Below, piece after piece: positions 23,372-32,399 of a stretch of DNA of 64,000 nt. Source of the DNA: Streptomyces roseifaciens. GTDB taxonomy: Bacteria; Actinomycetota; Actinomycetes; Streptomycetales; Streptomycetaceae. The stretch lies in the NCBI RefSeq assembly GCF_001445655.1, contig NZ_LNBE01000003.1:558001-622000 (forward strand), in the 5' to 3' direction. Under the pieces are notes generated by a model. It had not been told where the DNA came from. It ran no database searches and saw only the letters and a list, made by a program, of their open reading frames with translations. The translations under genes and the position numbers were made by a program. Position 1 is the first letter of the stretch. The number at the start of each line of letters is the position of its first letter.

Positions 23372-23420
23372 GACCGGACCACCGGAGCTGACACCGGACC
23401 ACCAGGGTTGAGAGAGGTTG
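23361..23420. repeat. 20-bp tandem repeat spanning a stop codon (3 units)
   Basis: Three consecutive 20-bp units begin at 23361, 23381 and 23401: ACCAGGATTGAGACCGGACC, ACCGGAGCTGACACCGGACC and a more diverged third unit. Each unit carries a TGA at the same place (23369, 23389, 23409); the first is the GNAT stop codon. The third unit has become the ribosome binding region (GAGAGAGG) of the downstream gene. Confidence 0.8.
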
Positions 23421-23422
23421 CC

Positions 23423-25438
23423 GTGCCCACGACCATCCGACGCGCCGTGCTGTCCCTGCCCGCCGCCCCGCTCGGCGCGGAGGATCCGCTGCCGTCCCTG
23501 CGCACGGCCGCCGACGTCCACCGCATCGACGCCGAGCAGCGCAGGGCCCTGCCGCCCGACATGGCCCGCCAGGCCGGCCACGCGCCCCTGCGGTCCCTGC
23601 TGCCCGTGCGCCGCCGCGACGGCTACTCCCGCAGGCGCACCCCCGCCGATCTAGAGGCGATCGTCATCGAGAACGACCGGCTGCGCGCCACCGTCCTGCC
23701 CGGCCTCGGCGGGCGCGTGCACTCCCTGGAGCACAAGCCGACGGGCCGGGAGCTGCTCCACCGCAACCCCGTCCTGCAGCCCGCCTCGTTCGCCCTGAAC
23801 GGCGCCTGGTTCTCCGGCGGCATCGAATGGAACATCGGTGCGACCGGCCACACGACCCTGTCCGTGGCCCCGCTGCACGCGGCCCGCGTGCCCGCCCCCG
23901 ACGGCGGGGAGATGCTGCGCCTGTGGGAGTGGGAGCGGCTGCGCGACCTGCCGTTCCAGGTCGACCTGTGGCTGCCCGACGGCTCGGACTTCCTCTACGT
24001 GGGCGTGCGCATCCGCAACCCCCACGACCGGCCCGCCCCCGTCTACTGGTGGTCCAACATCGCCGTCCCCGAGGAGGCGGGCACCCGCGTGCTCGCGCCC
24101 GCCGAGGCGGCCTGGCGGTTCGGCTACGAACGCAGCCTGAGCCGGGTCCCGGTGCCCGAGTGGGACGGCGCCGACCGCACGTACCCCCTGAACAGCACGC
24201 ACGCCTCCGACTTCTTCTACGACGTGCCCGGCGGGGAGCGCCGCTGGATCGCCTCCCTCGACGCGGACGGCCACGGCCTCGTGCAGACCTCGACCGACCT
24301 GCTGCGCGGCCGCAAGCTCTTCGTCTGGGGCTCGGGCCGCGGTGGCCGGCGCTGGCAGGAGTGGCTCACGGAGCCGGGCACCGGCGGCTACGCCGAGATC
24401 CAGGCCGGGCTCGCCCGCACCCAGCTGGAGCACGTGCCGCTGGAGGCGGGCGGCGCGTTCGCCTGGCTGGAGGCCTACGGGCCGCTGGCCGCGGACCCCG
24501 CCGCCGTGCACGGCGGCGACTGGGCGGCGGCCCGCGGCGAGGCGGCCGCCCGGCTGGAGGCGGCCCTGCCCCGCGCCGACGTGGAAGCGGCGTACGCGGC
24601 GTGGCGCCCGTACGCCGACGCCGAGCCGAAGGAGAGCCTGCACACCGGCTCCGGCTGGGGCGCCCTGGAGGCCGAGCGCGGGCACTACGACCTGCCGGGC
24701 ACGCCCTTCGCGCCCGAGACGCTGGGGGAGGAGCAGGAGCCCTGGCTGGAGTTCCTGCACCGGGGGGAGTTCCCGCGGCCGGACCGGAGCCTGCCGCCCG
24801 GTCCCTCGCTCGTGTCGCCCCGCTGGCGCGAGCTGCTGGAGACGATCGGCGACGGCGACCTCTGCGGCGCCTACCACCTCGGCGTCGCCCGCTGGCACAC
24901 CGGCGACCGCTCGCAGGCCGTCCGCGCCTGGGAGGCGGCGGGCGGCCTGTGGTGGGCGAAGCGCTGCCTGGCCTTCGCCGACGCCGAGGACGGCCATCCC
25001 GAGCGCGCCGCCGACCGCTATCTGGAGGCGTTCGGCGAAGCCTGCGGGGAGCGGCGCGAGAGCGCCTCGTGGGCCGCCACCATGGCCGCGCTCGGCCGCG
25101 AGGCGGTGGAGGCGCTGCTGGACGCCGGCCGGGCGGACGACGCCGGGGCCGTGCTGGACGGCCTGCGCCCGGGCGTCCGCGAGCGCGGCCGCTTCCGGCT
25201 GCTGCGCGCCCGGGTGCTGCTCGCGCAGGGGGACGCCGCGGCCGCGCGGGAGATCTTCGACGGCGGCTTCGAGGTGGAGGACCTGCGAGAGGGCGACGAG
25301 TCCCTCGGTGAGACCTGGTACGCGATCCAGGCGCGGCTGCTGGCGGGCGAGGGGCCCGTCACCGAGGAGATCCGCGTACGGGCGCGGGCGCAGGCGCTGC
25401 CCCGGCCGTACGACTTCAGGATGCGGCCGGCCCCGTAG
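23423..25438 (+). CDS. DUF5107 domain protein
   Basis: A 671-aa cytoplasmic protein. Residues about 70-350 show a galactose-mutarotase-like beta-sandwich pattern (LRATVLPGLGGRVHSLEHKPTG, GIEWNIGATGHT, WWSNIAVPE) typical of DUF5107. The second half (about 450-650) is helical and TPR-like (AYHLGVARWHTGDRSQAVRAWE). Relatives are thought to act on or bind carbohydrates; that is general family knowledge, not a demonstrated role. GTG 23423 is preferred over the upstream TTG at 23408 because GAGAGAGG sits just before it. A pyrimidine-rich repeat follows the stop. Confidence 0.75.
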   Translation: MPTTIRRAVLSLPAAPLGAEDPLPSLRTAADVHRIDAEQRRALPPDMARQAGHAPLRSLLPVRRRDGYSRRRTPADLEAIVIENDRLRATVLPGLGGRVHSLEHKPTGRELLHRNPVLQPASFALNGAWFSGGIEWNIGATGHTTLSVAPLHAARVPAPDGGEMLRLWEWERLRDLPFQVDLWLPDGSDFLYVGVRIRNPHDRPAPVYWWSNIAVPEEAGTRVLAPAEAAWRFGYERSLSRVPVPEWDGADRTYPLNSTHASDFFYDVPGGERRWIASLDADGHGLVQTSTDLLRGRKLFVWGSGRGGRRWQEWLTEPGTGGYAEIQAGLARTQLEHVPLEAGGAFAWLEAYGPLAADPAAVHGGDWAAARGEAAARLEAALPRADVEAAYAAWRPYADAEPKESLHTGSGWGALEAERGHYDLPGTPFAPETLGEEQEPWLEFLHRGEFPRPDRSLPPGPSLVSPRWRELLETIGDGDLCGAYHLGVARWHTGDRSQAVRAWEAAGGLWWAKRCLAFADAEDGHPERAADRYLEAFGEACGERRESASWAATMAALGREAVEALLDAGRADDAGAVLDGLRPGVRERGRFRLLRARVLLAQGDAAAAREIFDGGFEVEDLREGDESLGETWYAIQARLLAGEGPVTEEIRVRARAQALPRPYDFRMRPAP

Positions 25439-25530
25439 GCCTTCCGGGCCCTCGTCGCGGCCCTTCCGGCCCTCTTTCCGGCCGTCTTTCCGGTCCTCCT
25501 GCCCGGCCGTCCCCTGCGGCCGGGCTTTCT
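25439..25530. repeat. Degenerate CCTTCCGG/CTTTCCGG repeat after stop codon
   Basis: Directly after the DUF5107 stop (TAG at 25436-25438) the sequence drifts through repeated CTTTCCGGCCGT, CTTTCCGGTCCT and CCTTCCGGCCCT motifs with period about 11-13 bp, ending in a GCCGTCCCCTGCGGC hairpin that may terminate transcription. It resembles the other stop-linked repeats in this window but is less regular. Confidence 0.5.
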
Positions 25531-25531
25531 G

Positions 25532-25559
25532 GACCGATCATTCTTGACCGAACGTTCTC
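25532..25559. promoter_or_regulatory. Tandem 14-bp direct repeat, probable TetR operator
   Basis: GACCGATCATTCTT and GACCGAACGTTCTC lie head to tail, ending 19 bp before the TetR gene. The GACCGAtCaTTC core is of the kind often bound by this TetR subgroup upstream of its own gene. It probably mediates autoregulation; it also overlaps the likely core promoter. Confidence 0.6.
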
Positions 25560-25578
25560 GAATCGCTACGGTCGACTC

Positions 25579-26160
25579 ATGGCCAGGACCAAGGAATTCG
25601 ATCCGGATGCCGCGCTCCAGTCGGCCGTCGAGCTGTTCTGGCGGCGCGGCTACGAAGCGACGTCGATGGCCGACCTCGTCGCTCACCTGGGCATCGCACG
25701 GGCCAGCCTGTACGCGACGTTCGGCAGCAAGCACGAGCTCTACCTCAAGGCGCTGCAGCGCTACAGCGAGCAGCACAGCCCGCGCATCGCCGAGGAGCTC
25801 TCGCGCCCCGGCCCGGCCCTGCCGGCCGTGCGGGGGCTGGTGACCCGCTTCGCCGGCGAGGCGGCCGACGACGAGCTGCGGCGCGGCTGCTTCGTCACCA
25901 ACACCGCCGTCGAGCTGGCGCCGCACGACCCCGCCGCGGCCCGCGGCGTCGAGGAGAGCTGGCTCGCCCTGGAGGCGGCGCTCACCGCCGCACTGACGCG
26001 GGCCCAGGAGCAGGGCGAACTGCCCGCCGGCCGCGACCCCGTGGCCCTCGCGCGGATGCTGCTCGTCCTGATGCAGGGCATGCGGGTGGTCGGCAAGGCG
26101 GTACCCGGCCGGGCCCGGCTCCGGGACGCGGCCGCACAGGCCCTCGCCCTGCTGGAGTGA
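25579..26160 (+). CDS. TetR/AcrR family transcriptional regulator
   Basis: A 193-aa TetR-family repressor. The N-terminal helix-turn-helix (ALQSAVELFWRRGYEATSMADLVAHLGIARASLYATFGSK region, residues 10-50) is canonical. The C-terminal ligand domain (about 80-190) has RRGCFVTNTAVELAPHD, like the TetR_C_16/YxaF-like group that senses small hydrophobic or electrophilic compounds. It lies 100 bp upstream of an SDR gene in the same direction, its likely target together with itself. Confidence 0.92.
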   Translation: MARTKEFDPDAALQSAVELFWRRGYEATSMADLVAHLGIARASLYATFGSKHELYLKALQRYSEQHSPRIAEELSRPGPALPAVRGLVTRFAGEAADDELRRGCFVTNTAVELAPHDPAAARGVEESWLALEAALTAALTRAQEQGELPAGRDPVALARMLLVLMQGMRVVGKAVPGRARLRDAAAQALALLE

Positions 26161-26260
26161 AGGTGACGGACTCCTGCTGCTTTTCCGGACCGCTGCCGCC
26201 GTCACGGCATCTCATGCAACACACCCGCCTTTATGCGACCCATTGCTTAGGAGTGTCGAC

Positions 26261-27022
26261 ATGACCGCACGTTTCACCGGCCGGACCGTCCTCGTCACCG
26301 GCGGCGGTACGGGAATCGGCCAGGCCATCGCCCTCGCCTTCGCCAGGGAAGGCGCGCGGGTCGTGGTCGCGGGCCGCCGGGAGGAGCCGCTGAAGGAGAC
26401 CGTGGCCTTCGTGGAGGCGGAGGGCGGCGAGGCCGTCGCCGTCACCGCGGACGTGACCCGGGCCGAGGACGTGCGGGCCCTCGTGGAGCAGACCGTCGCG
26501 CGCTTCGGCAGCCTCGACGTCGCCGTCAACAACGTGGGTCTCGCCGTGCCCCCGGCCAAGGTGGCGGACGTGCCCGAGGAGGACTTCGACCGGATCGTCG
26601 GGACCAACCTCAAGGGCGTCTGGCTGTCCATGAAGTACGAGATCGGGCACATGCGCGCCAACGGCGGCGGCGCCATCGTGAACATCGCGTCCAACGTCGG
26701 CGCCCACCGCAGGAAGCCCGGCTTCGGCGCGTACACGGCCACGAAGGCGGCCGTCTCCGCCCTGACGCGCAACGCCGCGCTGGACCACATCGGCGAGGGC
26801 GTGCGGATCAACGCCGTGAGCCCCGGGCCCGTCGAGACGCCGATGTCCTCGCGCCCCGGGGAGTCCTCGCTCGACAAGGCCGAGCGCATGAGCCGCGAGG
26901 TGCCGGCCGGCCGCGCGGGCACCCCCGACGAGATCGCGTCCGCCGTGCTCCACCTCGCCTCGGACGAGGCCGGCTACACCGTGGGTGCCGACCTCGTCCT
27001 CGACGGCGGCGTCACGGCCTGA
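26261..27022 (+). CDS. SDR family oxidoreductase
   Basis: A 253-aa classical short-chain dehydrogenase with TGGGTGIG (cofactor loop), NNVG, the Ser in NIASNVGA, and YTATKAA (Tyr-x3-Lys). The Arg in VAGRREEP after strand 2 suggests NADP(H) preference. ATG 26261 has AGGAG 7 bp before it. It follows the TetR regulator, so inducible redox detoxification of a small carbonyl compound or alcohol is plausible. Its 3' end overlaps the convergent permease gene by 11 bp. Confidence 0.92.
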   Translation: MTARFTGRTVLVTGGGTGIGQAIALAFAREGARVVVAGRREEPLKETVAFVEAEGGEAVAVTADVTRAEDVRALVEQTVARFGSLDVAVNNVGLAVPPAKVADVPEEDFDRIVGTNLKGVWLSMKYEIGHMRANGGGAIVNIASNVGAHRRKPGFGAYTATKAAVSALTRNAALDHIGEGVRINAVSPGPVETPMSSRPGESSLDKAERMSREVPAGRAGTPDEIASAVLHLASDEAGYTVGADLVLDGGVTA

Positions 27023-28424
27023 CGGCCTCCGCCTGCTCCGCCCGCTCCGCCGTCCCGGCCCGCTCCGGGGCGGCGGACTGCGCGGCCCCGTCCTGCGCAC
27101 CGGCCTGCGCCGTGGTGCGGCGGGCCGTCAGCCACACGTAGACGAGGATGCCGGCGAAGAGGAACAGCACGCCCTGGTAGACGGCCGCGTACCCGGCGCC
27201 CGCCACCAGCCAGAAGGAGAAGGCGAACGCGCCCAGCGCGAGCGCCATGTCACGGACGAAGCGGCCGGTGCGGACCTTGTCCCGCTGCCCCGTGAGCAGG
27301 AAGTACACCTGCGCGGCGGCGGCCAGCAGGTACGGGACCGTCGCGGAGAACGTCGTGATGAGGACCAGGATCTCGAAGACCCCGCCCACGCCCGAGGTGT
27401 AGTTGACGATGGTCAGCAGCGAGGCGAGGACCGCGGCGGCGAGCACGCCGAACGTCGGCACGCCGCGCTTCTTCTTCCCGAACGCGGCCGGGAACAGCCC
27501 GTCCTTCGCGGCGGCGTAGGGGGCCTGGGCGCTCATCAGCGTCCAGCCGTTGAGGGCGCCCACGATGGAGATCACGGCGCAGAGGGCGATCAGCGTGCCG
27601 CCCCAGTGGCCGCCGAACATCACGTCGACGGCGTCCGAGAAGGGGGCCGTGGACTCCACCAGCTTGTCGTGCTCGACGGTGCCGAAGACCGAGACCGTGC
27701 CCAGGAGGTAGACCAGCGCCGCGCCCACGGTGCCCAGGACGCTCGCGCGCCCCACGTTGCGCTCCGGGTCGCGGACCTCGCCCGCGCTCATCGCGGCGGA
27801 CTCCACGCCCACGTAGGAGTAGAGCAGGATCGCGGCCGACGCCGTCAGCCCGCCGGTCCAGTTGCCGTCGGAGGTGGTGAACGAGCCGAGCTTGTCCGGG
27901 TCGAAGAAGAACAGGCCGACGACCGCGACGAACAGCAGCGGCACGAACTTCATCACCGTGGAGATCATCTGGACTGCGCCCACCCAGCGCGTACCGGCCA
28001 GGTTCGCGAGCGTGGGCAGCCACAGCATCGCCAGCGCCATGGCGAGGTCCCCGGCCATGGAGCCCTTGCCGGTCATGACGTGCAGGTAGCCGACGCCGGC
28101 CACGGCGAGGGCCGCGTTGCTGACCCACGTCATGGTCCAGAACGACCAGGCGGACAGGAAGCCGGCGAAGTCGCCGAAGGCCTCGCGCGCGTAGACGTAG
28201 GGGCCGCCGGTGCGCGGATGGCGCTCCGCGAGGCGCCCGAAGACCAGGGCCAGGGCGATGGCGCCGACGGTCAGGACGCCGAACGCCAGCAGGCTGACCG
28301 TGCCGAACGGGGCGACGGACGCGGGCAGCAGGAAGATGCCGCCGCCGATGATGTTGCCCATGACCAGGGCAGTGGCGGTCGGGAGGCCGAAACGGCGGGT
28401 GTGCGTGCCGTCGGTGTCGTGCAT
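27012..28424 (-). CDS. APC family amino acid permease
   Basis: A 470-aa integral membrane transporter with about 12 hydrophobic segments. The first helix contains GNIIGGGIFLLPAS, the substrate-backbone-binding Gly motif of APC transporters. Other typical pieces are YVYAREAFGDFAGF and SYVGVESAAMSAGEV. It is most like the basic amino acid/polyamine antiporter (AdiC/PotE) branch. Start ATG 28424 follows a GAGG on the minus strand. The C-terminus is an Ala/Glu-rich cytoplasmic tail whose last codons overlap the SDR gene by 11 bp, tail to tail. Confidence 0.88.
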   Translation of the reverse strand: MHDTDGTHTRRFGLPTATALVMGNIIGGGIFLLPASVAPFGTVSLLAFGVLTVGAIALALVFGRLAERHPRTGGPYVYAREAFGDFAGFLSAWSFWTMTWVSNAALAVAGVGYLHVMTGKGSMAGDLAMALAMLWLPTLANLAGTRWVGAVQMISTVMKFVPLLFVAVVGLFFFDPDKLGSFTTSDGNWTGGLTASAAILLYSYVGVESAAMSAGEVRDPERNVGRASVLGTVGAALVYLLGTVSVFGTVEHDKLVESTAPFSDAVDVMFGGHWGGTLIALCAVISIVGALNGWTLMSAQAPYAAAKDGLFPAAFGKKKRGVPTFGVLAAAVLASLLTIVNYTSGVGGVFEILVLITTFSATVPYLLAAAAQVYFLLTGQRDKVRTGRFVRDMALALGAFAFSFWLVAGAGYAAVYQGVLFLFAGILVYVWLTARRTTAQAGAQDGAAQSAAPERAGTAERAEQAEAVRP

Positions 28425-28794
28425 GAGGGGGTGTGCCTCTCGGTCCAGCGGGCAGGTTCGCCAGGATGTGCGACACGACATGGTGACCGGAGCGGGGCGG
28501 TCCGCAAAATCCTTTGTTTTTGTCCCGCCACCCCCGCCCGGCGGCCGCAAATGGTGCTGCGAGACGGCCCCCGGGCCGTGATTCGTCCAGCCGCCCCCGG
28601 ACCGGCCGCCGCCTCCGCCCCGCGCGGGCGGCACCCGCCCGGCCACGGCCGAACGACGTCACCCGCCCGCCCGTGTCGGCCCGCTCCGCACCCCCTGATC
28701 TGCGAAGGTGGACGGGGGCGGCAGCAGGCGGCCCCGGTGCCGTACAGGCGCTGCCGCTCGGTGCGGACGGCGCGGCGGTCGGAGGTACGGACGG
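28425..28794. other. Divergent intergenic region
   Basis: A 370-bp gap between the permease and the aminotransferase-fold gene. A short AT-rich stretch (CCTTTGTTTTTGTCC near 28510) may be the permease promoter. A ribosome binding site GGAGG at 28781 belongs to the next gene. I see no gene or RNA in it. Confidence 0.5.
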
Positions 28795-30003
28795 ATGCAG
28801 GTCAGCTTTCCCGCGCTCCCGGCCGGCACCGCGCCCGAGCGCGGGCTGCCCGTGCTGCCGGAGCTCGCCGCGCGCCTCGCGCAGGCCGCCCGGGACAGCG
28901 CACCCGAACCGGTCGGCGGCGGGGACGCCCTGCGCGCCGCCGCCTGCGGCTACTGGGCGCGCCGCGGCCTGCCGACCGCGCCCGAGCACGTCCTCGCCGC
29001 ACCCGGGGCCCAGCCCCTGCTGCTCGCGGTCCTCGCGGGGGCCGGCGGCGACGTCCTGCTCACGCGCCCGTGCGCCGCCTGGTACCCCCCGCTCGCCCGG
29101 CTCGCCGGCCGCCCCACCTACCACGTGCCGGTGCCCGCCGAGTGCGGCGGCGTGCCCGACCCCTTCGCGCTGCTGGAGACCGTGCGCCGGATCCGTGCCG
29201 AGGGCGGCAGACCGCGCGTGCTCGTCCTGTCGGTCGCCGACGACCCCACCGGCTCGGTCACCCCGCCCGAGCTCCTGCACGAGGTGTGCGAGGCGGCCGT
29301 CGGCGAGGAGCTGACCGTCGTCAGCGACGAGACCTGGCGCGACATGCGCCACGACCCCGGCGGAACGGTCTTCTTCGGCCCCGCCGAGATGTGGCCCGAC
29401 CACGTCGTCGTCCTCACCGACCTGGCCGGCGGCCTCTTCCCCACGGCCTGGCCCGCCGCCGTCGCCCGCTTCCCCGCCGGGGGGCGCGGCCCGGTCCTGC
29501 GCGCCCGGGTCACCTCCGCGCTCGCCGCCGTACGGGCCGAGCTGGCGCCGCCGGTCGCCGCGGCCGCCGCCTACGCCCTCGACGAGCCCGGGCCCGTCCG
29601 CGCCCGGGCCGCCGACGCGGTCCGGATCTACGGCGCCCTCGCCCGCGCCGCGCGCGAGCACCTCACCGCGGCCGGCGTCCTCAGCCGCCCCTCGCAGGCC
29701 GGGCCCTACCTCTACGCCGACCTCGGCGAGCTGCGCGCCGCCCTCGCCGACCGTGCCATCACCGACTCCGTCGAGCTCGAGGCGCACCTCAGCACCGCGC
29801 TCGGCCGCCCCGTGCCCGGCGGCCACCGCTTCGGCGACGACCCCGACGCCCTGCGGGTCCGCATCTCCACCCCGCCCCTCCTCGGCGCGACCGACGAGGA
29901 GCGGCAGCGCGCCCTGGACGCCCCGGACCCGCTGGCCGCGCCGGGGGTCGCCGCCGCACTGACCAGTTTCGGATCGGCCTTCGGCCGGCTCGCCGGCGGC
30001 TGA
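28795..30003 (+). CDS. Aminotransferase-fold protein lacking all lysines
   Basis: A 402-aa protein with the fold-type-I aminotransferase layout: AAPGAQPLLLAVLAG (cofactor phosphate region), VLSVADDPTGSVTPPELL, VVSDETWRDM (the Asp that normally pairs with PLP nitrogen) and RVRISTPPLLGAT (substrate-carboxylate Arg). The segment where the PLP lysine should be reads VVVLTDLAGGLFPTAWP, with no lysine, and I find no lysine anywhere in the protein. A classical internal aldimine is therefore impossible. It is probably a pseudoenzyme or has another role. ATG 28795 is set by GGAGG at 28781. Length is near the 380-420 usual for the fold. Confidence 0.8.
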   Translation: MQVSFPALPAGTAPERGLPVLPELAARLAQAARDSAPEPVGGGDALRAAACGYWARRGLPTAPEHVLAAPGAQPLLLAVLAGAGGDVLLTRPCAAWYPPLARLAGRPTYHVPVPAECGGVPDPFALLETVRRIRAEGGRPRVLVLSVADDPTGSVTPPELLHEVCEAAVGEELTVVSDETWRDMRHDPGGTVFFGPAEMWPDHVVVLTDLAGGLFPTAWPAAVARFPAGGRGPVLRARVTSALAAVRAELAPPVAAAAAYALDEPGPVRARAADAVRIYGALARAAREHLTAAGVLSRPSQAGPYLYADLGELRAALADRAITDSVELEAHLSTALGRPVPGGHRFGDDPDALRVRISTPPLLGATDEERQRALDAPDPLAAPGVAAALTSFGSAFGRLAGG

Positions 30004-30092
30004 CCTACCGTGGCCGGTCGTGCGAGACCCGGTGCACGCCACGCCGGACACGCCGCACCGCTCCCGGTTCCCCAGCGATTGGAGCCCCCTCG

Positions 30093-31190
30093 ATGACCGA
30101 ACAGACCGAGCGCCCTCTCGCCGAGCCGCGCCCGCTCGGCGAGATCCGCATCTGGCCCAAGTCGTTCGCCGACCGCCTCACCGCGCCCCTGCCCGGCGTG
30201 CGCGCCCTCGCCCGGCTGGCCCGCGAGGGGCGGCTGCGCCCCGGCGCCGAGGCCCTGCGGGAGATCGCCGCGCTGCCGGTCGAGCCCGGTCCGCTGCCGG
30301 TCACCGACGCCGCCACGGCCGCGGTCACCTGGGCCGGGCACGCCAGCTGGGTCGTGCGCATCGGCGGTCTGACGGTGCTCACCGACCCCGTCTGGTCGCG
30401 CAGGATCCTCGGCACGCCGCCCCGGCTCACCCCGGTCGGGGTCCGCTGGGAGGACCTGCCGCCGGTCGACGCGGTCGTCATCAGCCACAACCACTACGAC
30501 CACCTCGACGCGCCCACCCTCAAACGGCTGCCCCGTCACACCCCGCTGCTCCTGCCTGCCGGGCTGGCCCGCTGGGCCCGGCGGCGCCGCTTCACGCACG
30601 TCACCGAGCTCGACTGGTGGGAGGCCGTCGAACTGCCCGGCCCGGCCGGCCCCGTCCGCTTCGACTTCGTCCCGGCCCACCACTGGAGCAAGCGCACCCT
30701 GACCGACACCTGCCGCTCGCTGTGGGGCGGCTGGGTGATGACCGCCCCCGGCGGGCAGCGCGTCTACTTCGCGGGCGACACCGGCTACGGCCACTGGTTC
30801 GAGCGCATCGGCCGCCGCTACGGCGGCATCGACCTCGCCCTGCTGCCGATCGGCGCGTACGACCCGCGCTGGATGCTGGGCACGGTCCACACCGACCCGG
30901 AGGAGGCCGTCGCCGCCTGCCAGGACCTGGGCGCCCGGGCGATGGCCCCCATGCACTGGTCGACGTTCATCCTCTCGGCAGAGCCGCCGCTGGAGCCCCT
31001 GCGCCGCGTCCGCGCCGCCTGGGAGGCGACGGGCCGCCCGCGCGAGGACCTCTGGGACCTGCCCGTCGGCGGGTCCCGGACCCTTCCCGGGTGGTCCGGT
31101 TCGGCCCCCTCCTCGCGGACTGGCCCGCTTCCCCTGGCCCTGCCCGGCAGCGAGCCGGCAGGGGGCGCGCACGGAGGAGCGGGGACGTAG
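30093..31190 (+). CDS. MBL-fold metallohydrolase (NAPE-PLD/UlaG-like)
   Basis: A 365-aa metallo-beta-lactamase-fold enzyme with HASWVVRIGGLTVLTDPVWS, the metal motif SHNHYDHLD, FVPAHHWS, YFAGDTGYG and APMHWSTF. This order is that of the N-acyl-phosphatidylethanolamine phospholipase D/UlaG-like group, which hydrolyses phosphodiesters or lactones. The ATG at 30093 begins MTEQTERPLAEP. The last 40 residues are Pro/Gly/Ser-rich and probably disordered. It ends 8 bp from the end of the convergent GNAT gene. Confidence 0.9.
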   Translation: MTEQTERPLAEPRPLGEIRIWPKSFADRLTAPLPGVRALARLAREGRLRPGAEALREIAALPVEPGPLPVTDAATAAVTWAGHASWVVRIGGLTVLTDPVWSRRILGTPPRLTPVGVRWEDLPPVDAVVISHNHYDHLDAPTLKRLPRHTPLLLPAGLARWARRRRFTHVTELDWWEAVELPGPAGPVRFDFVPAHHWSKRTLTDTCRSLWGGWVMTAPGGQRVYFAGDTGYGHWFERIGRRYGGIDLALLPIGAYDPRWMLGTVHTDPEEAVAACQDLGARAMAPMHWSTFILSAEPPLEPLRRVRAAWEATGRPREDLWDLPVGGSRTLPGWSGSAPSSRTGPLPLALPGSEPAGGAHGGAGT

Positions 31191-31198
31191 ACGCGTGC

Positions 31199-31732
31199 CT
31201 ACGGCCGCGCCTCGATGACGTGGACGCAGAGCGGCACGCCGTACTCCGGGTGCGTCGTCTTCCGGTCGTGCCGCATCCCCAGCTTGCGCATGACCGCCGC
31301 GGGGGCTTCGTGGCCGGTGCGGTGCACGCCGACGACCCGGGCGAGCCCGCGGTCGCGGAACGCGAAGTCCAGGACGGCGCGCGCGGCCTCGGTGGCCAGG
31401 CCGTCGTCCCAGAAGGGGCGGCCGAGCCGCCAGCCGACCTCCACGGCCGGGCGCAGCTCGGGCAGTTCGGCGGGCACGGACAGGCCCGCGAAGCCGGCCA
31501 GCCGGCGCGACCGGCGCACTTCGACGGCGAAGAGGCCCACGCCGTGCTCGTCCCACCCCTGTTCCCAGGCGGCGACGGCGGCCGCGGTCCGTTCCCGGTC
31601 GAGCACCGAGCCGTCGCCGGTCCAGCGCATCACTTCGGGGTCGGCGTTGACGGCGGCCATCGGCTCGACGTCGTCCGCGCGCCAGCGGCGCAGTGTCAGG
31701 CGGGGCGTGAGGAGCGTGAGTGGGGAGGCCAT
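31199..31732 (-). CDS. GNAT family N-acetyltransferase
   Basis: A 177-aa RimJ/RimL-like acetyltransferase starting MASPLTLLTPRLTLRRW, with VEVGWRLGRPFWDDGLATEAARAVLDFAF (the acetyl-CoA loop) and AAVMRKLGMRHDRK. Substrate unknown. ATG 31732 is preferred because the protein then aligns with the family start; the longer upstream frame has no homologous look. Confidence 0.88.
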   Translation of the reverse strand: MASPLTLLTPRLTLRRWRADDVEPMAAVNADPEVMRWTGDGSVLDRERTAAAVAAWEQGWDEHGVGLFAVEVRRSRRLAGFAGLSVPAELPELRPAVEVGWRLGRPFWDDGLATEAARAVLDFAFRDRGLARVVGVHRTGHEAPAAVMRKLGMRHDRKTTHPEYGVPLCVHVIEARP

Positions 31733-31826
31733 GGCGGCATCCTGCCCAGCGCGGTGCCGATTACCCGGCCCCTGCCAGTCGGCTGTCCGAGTCCGGGGAG
31801 GTGGCGGGGGCCCGGGGGAAGAGCGC

Positions 31827-32399
31827 TCAGACCCGGCGCCCGAGCTGCGCGAGCAGCACGGTCTGCGCGTCGGCGCCGGGCGGCGGCTCCACCGGCTCGG
31901 CGAACAGGCCCGTCCCCGCCAGGCTGTCGATGTACGGCTCCACTTCACGCCGCGTGAGCTCCACCAGCGGTTTGGGCAGCCGTTCGTCCGCGCCGATCGC
32001 GCGGGAGAGGTCCCACGCGTGCACGACCGCGTCCGCCGTCATCTGCGAGCAGTACCCGCGGGTGTCGGAGGGCCCGGAGGACAGCTCCACCGTCCGCTCC
32101 AGGGCCCCGGGCGCGGCGAACGCCTCGCGCGCGGCGGCCTCGGCCGCGTCCCAGACGGCCACCGGGTCGTCCCCCAGCCGGTCGCCGTCCAGCGCGTCGC
32201 CGACGTCGTCGATGGACCGGCCTTCCAGCAGCGGCGGAACCCACAGCTGCTCCACGGCCAGATGGTTGACGAGGTCGCGCACGGACCACTCGGTGCAGGG
32301 CGTCGGTTCGTCCCACTGGCCGGGGCGGACGGCGTGCACGCGCTCGGTGAACAGCGCGAGCGCCTCCCGGTGCCGGTTGAGCAGCGTCGCATCGGTCAT
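31827..32399 (-). CDS. TIGR03086 family (DinB-like) metal-binding protein
   Basis: A 190-aa four-helix DinB/mycothiol-dependent maleylpyruvate isomerase N-domain protein. It has WDEPTPCTEWSVRDLVNHLAVEQLW and QMTADAVVHAWDLSRAIG, whose histidines and acidic residue form the metal site. Relatives are presumed mycothiol-dependent transferases acting in the cytoplasm. Its actual substrate is unknown. It is in a minus-strand pair with the GNAT gene, 94 bp apart. Confidence 0.85.
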   Translation of the reverse strand: MTDATLLNRHREALALFTERVHAVRPGQWDEPTPCTEWSVRDLVNHLAVEQLWVPPLLEGRSIDDVGDALDGDRLGDDPVAVWDAAEAAAREAFAAPGALERTVELSSGPSDTRGYCSQMTADAVVHAWDLSRAIGADERLPKPLVELTRREVEPYIDSLAGTGLFAEPVEPPPGADAQTVLLAQLGRRV

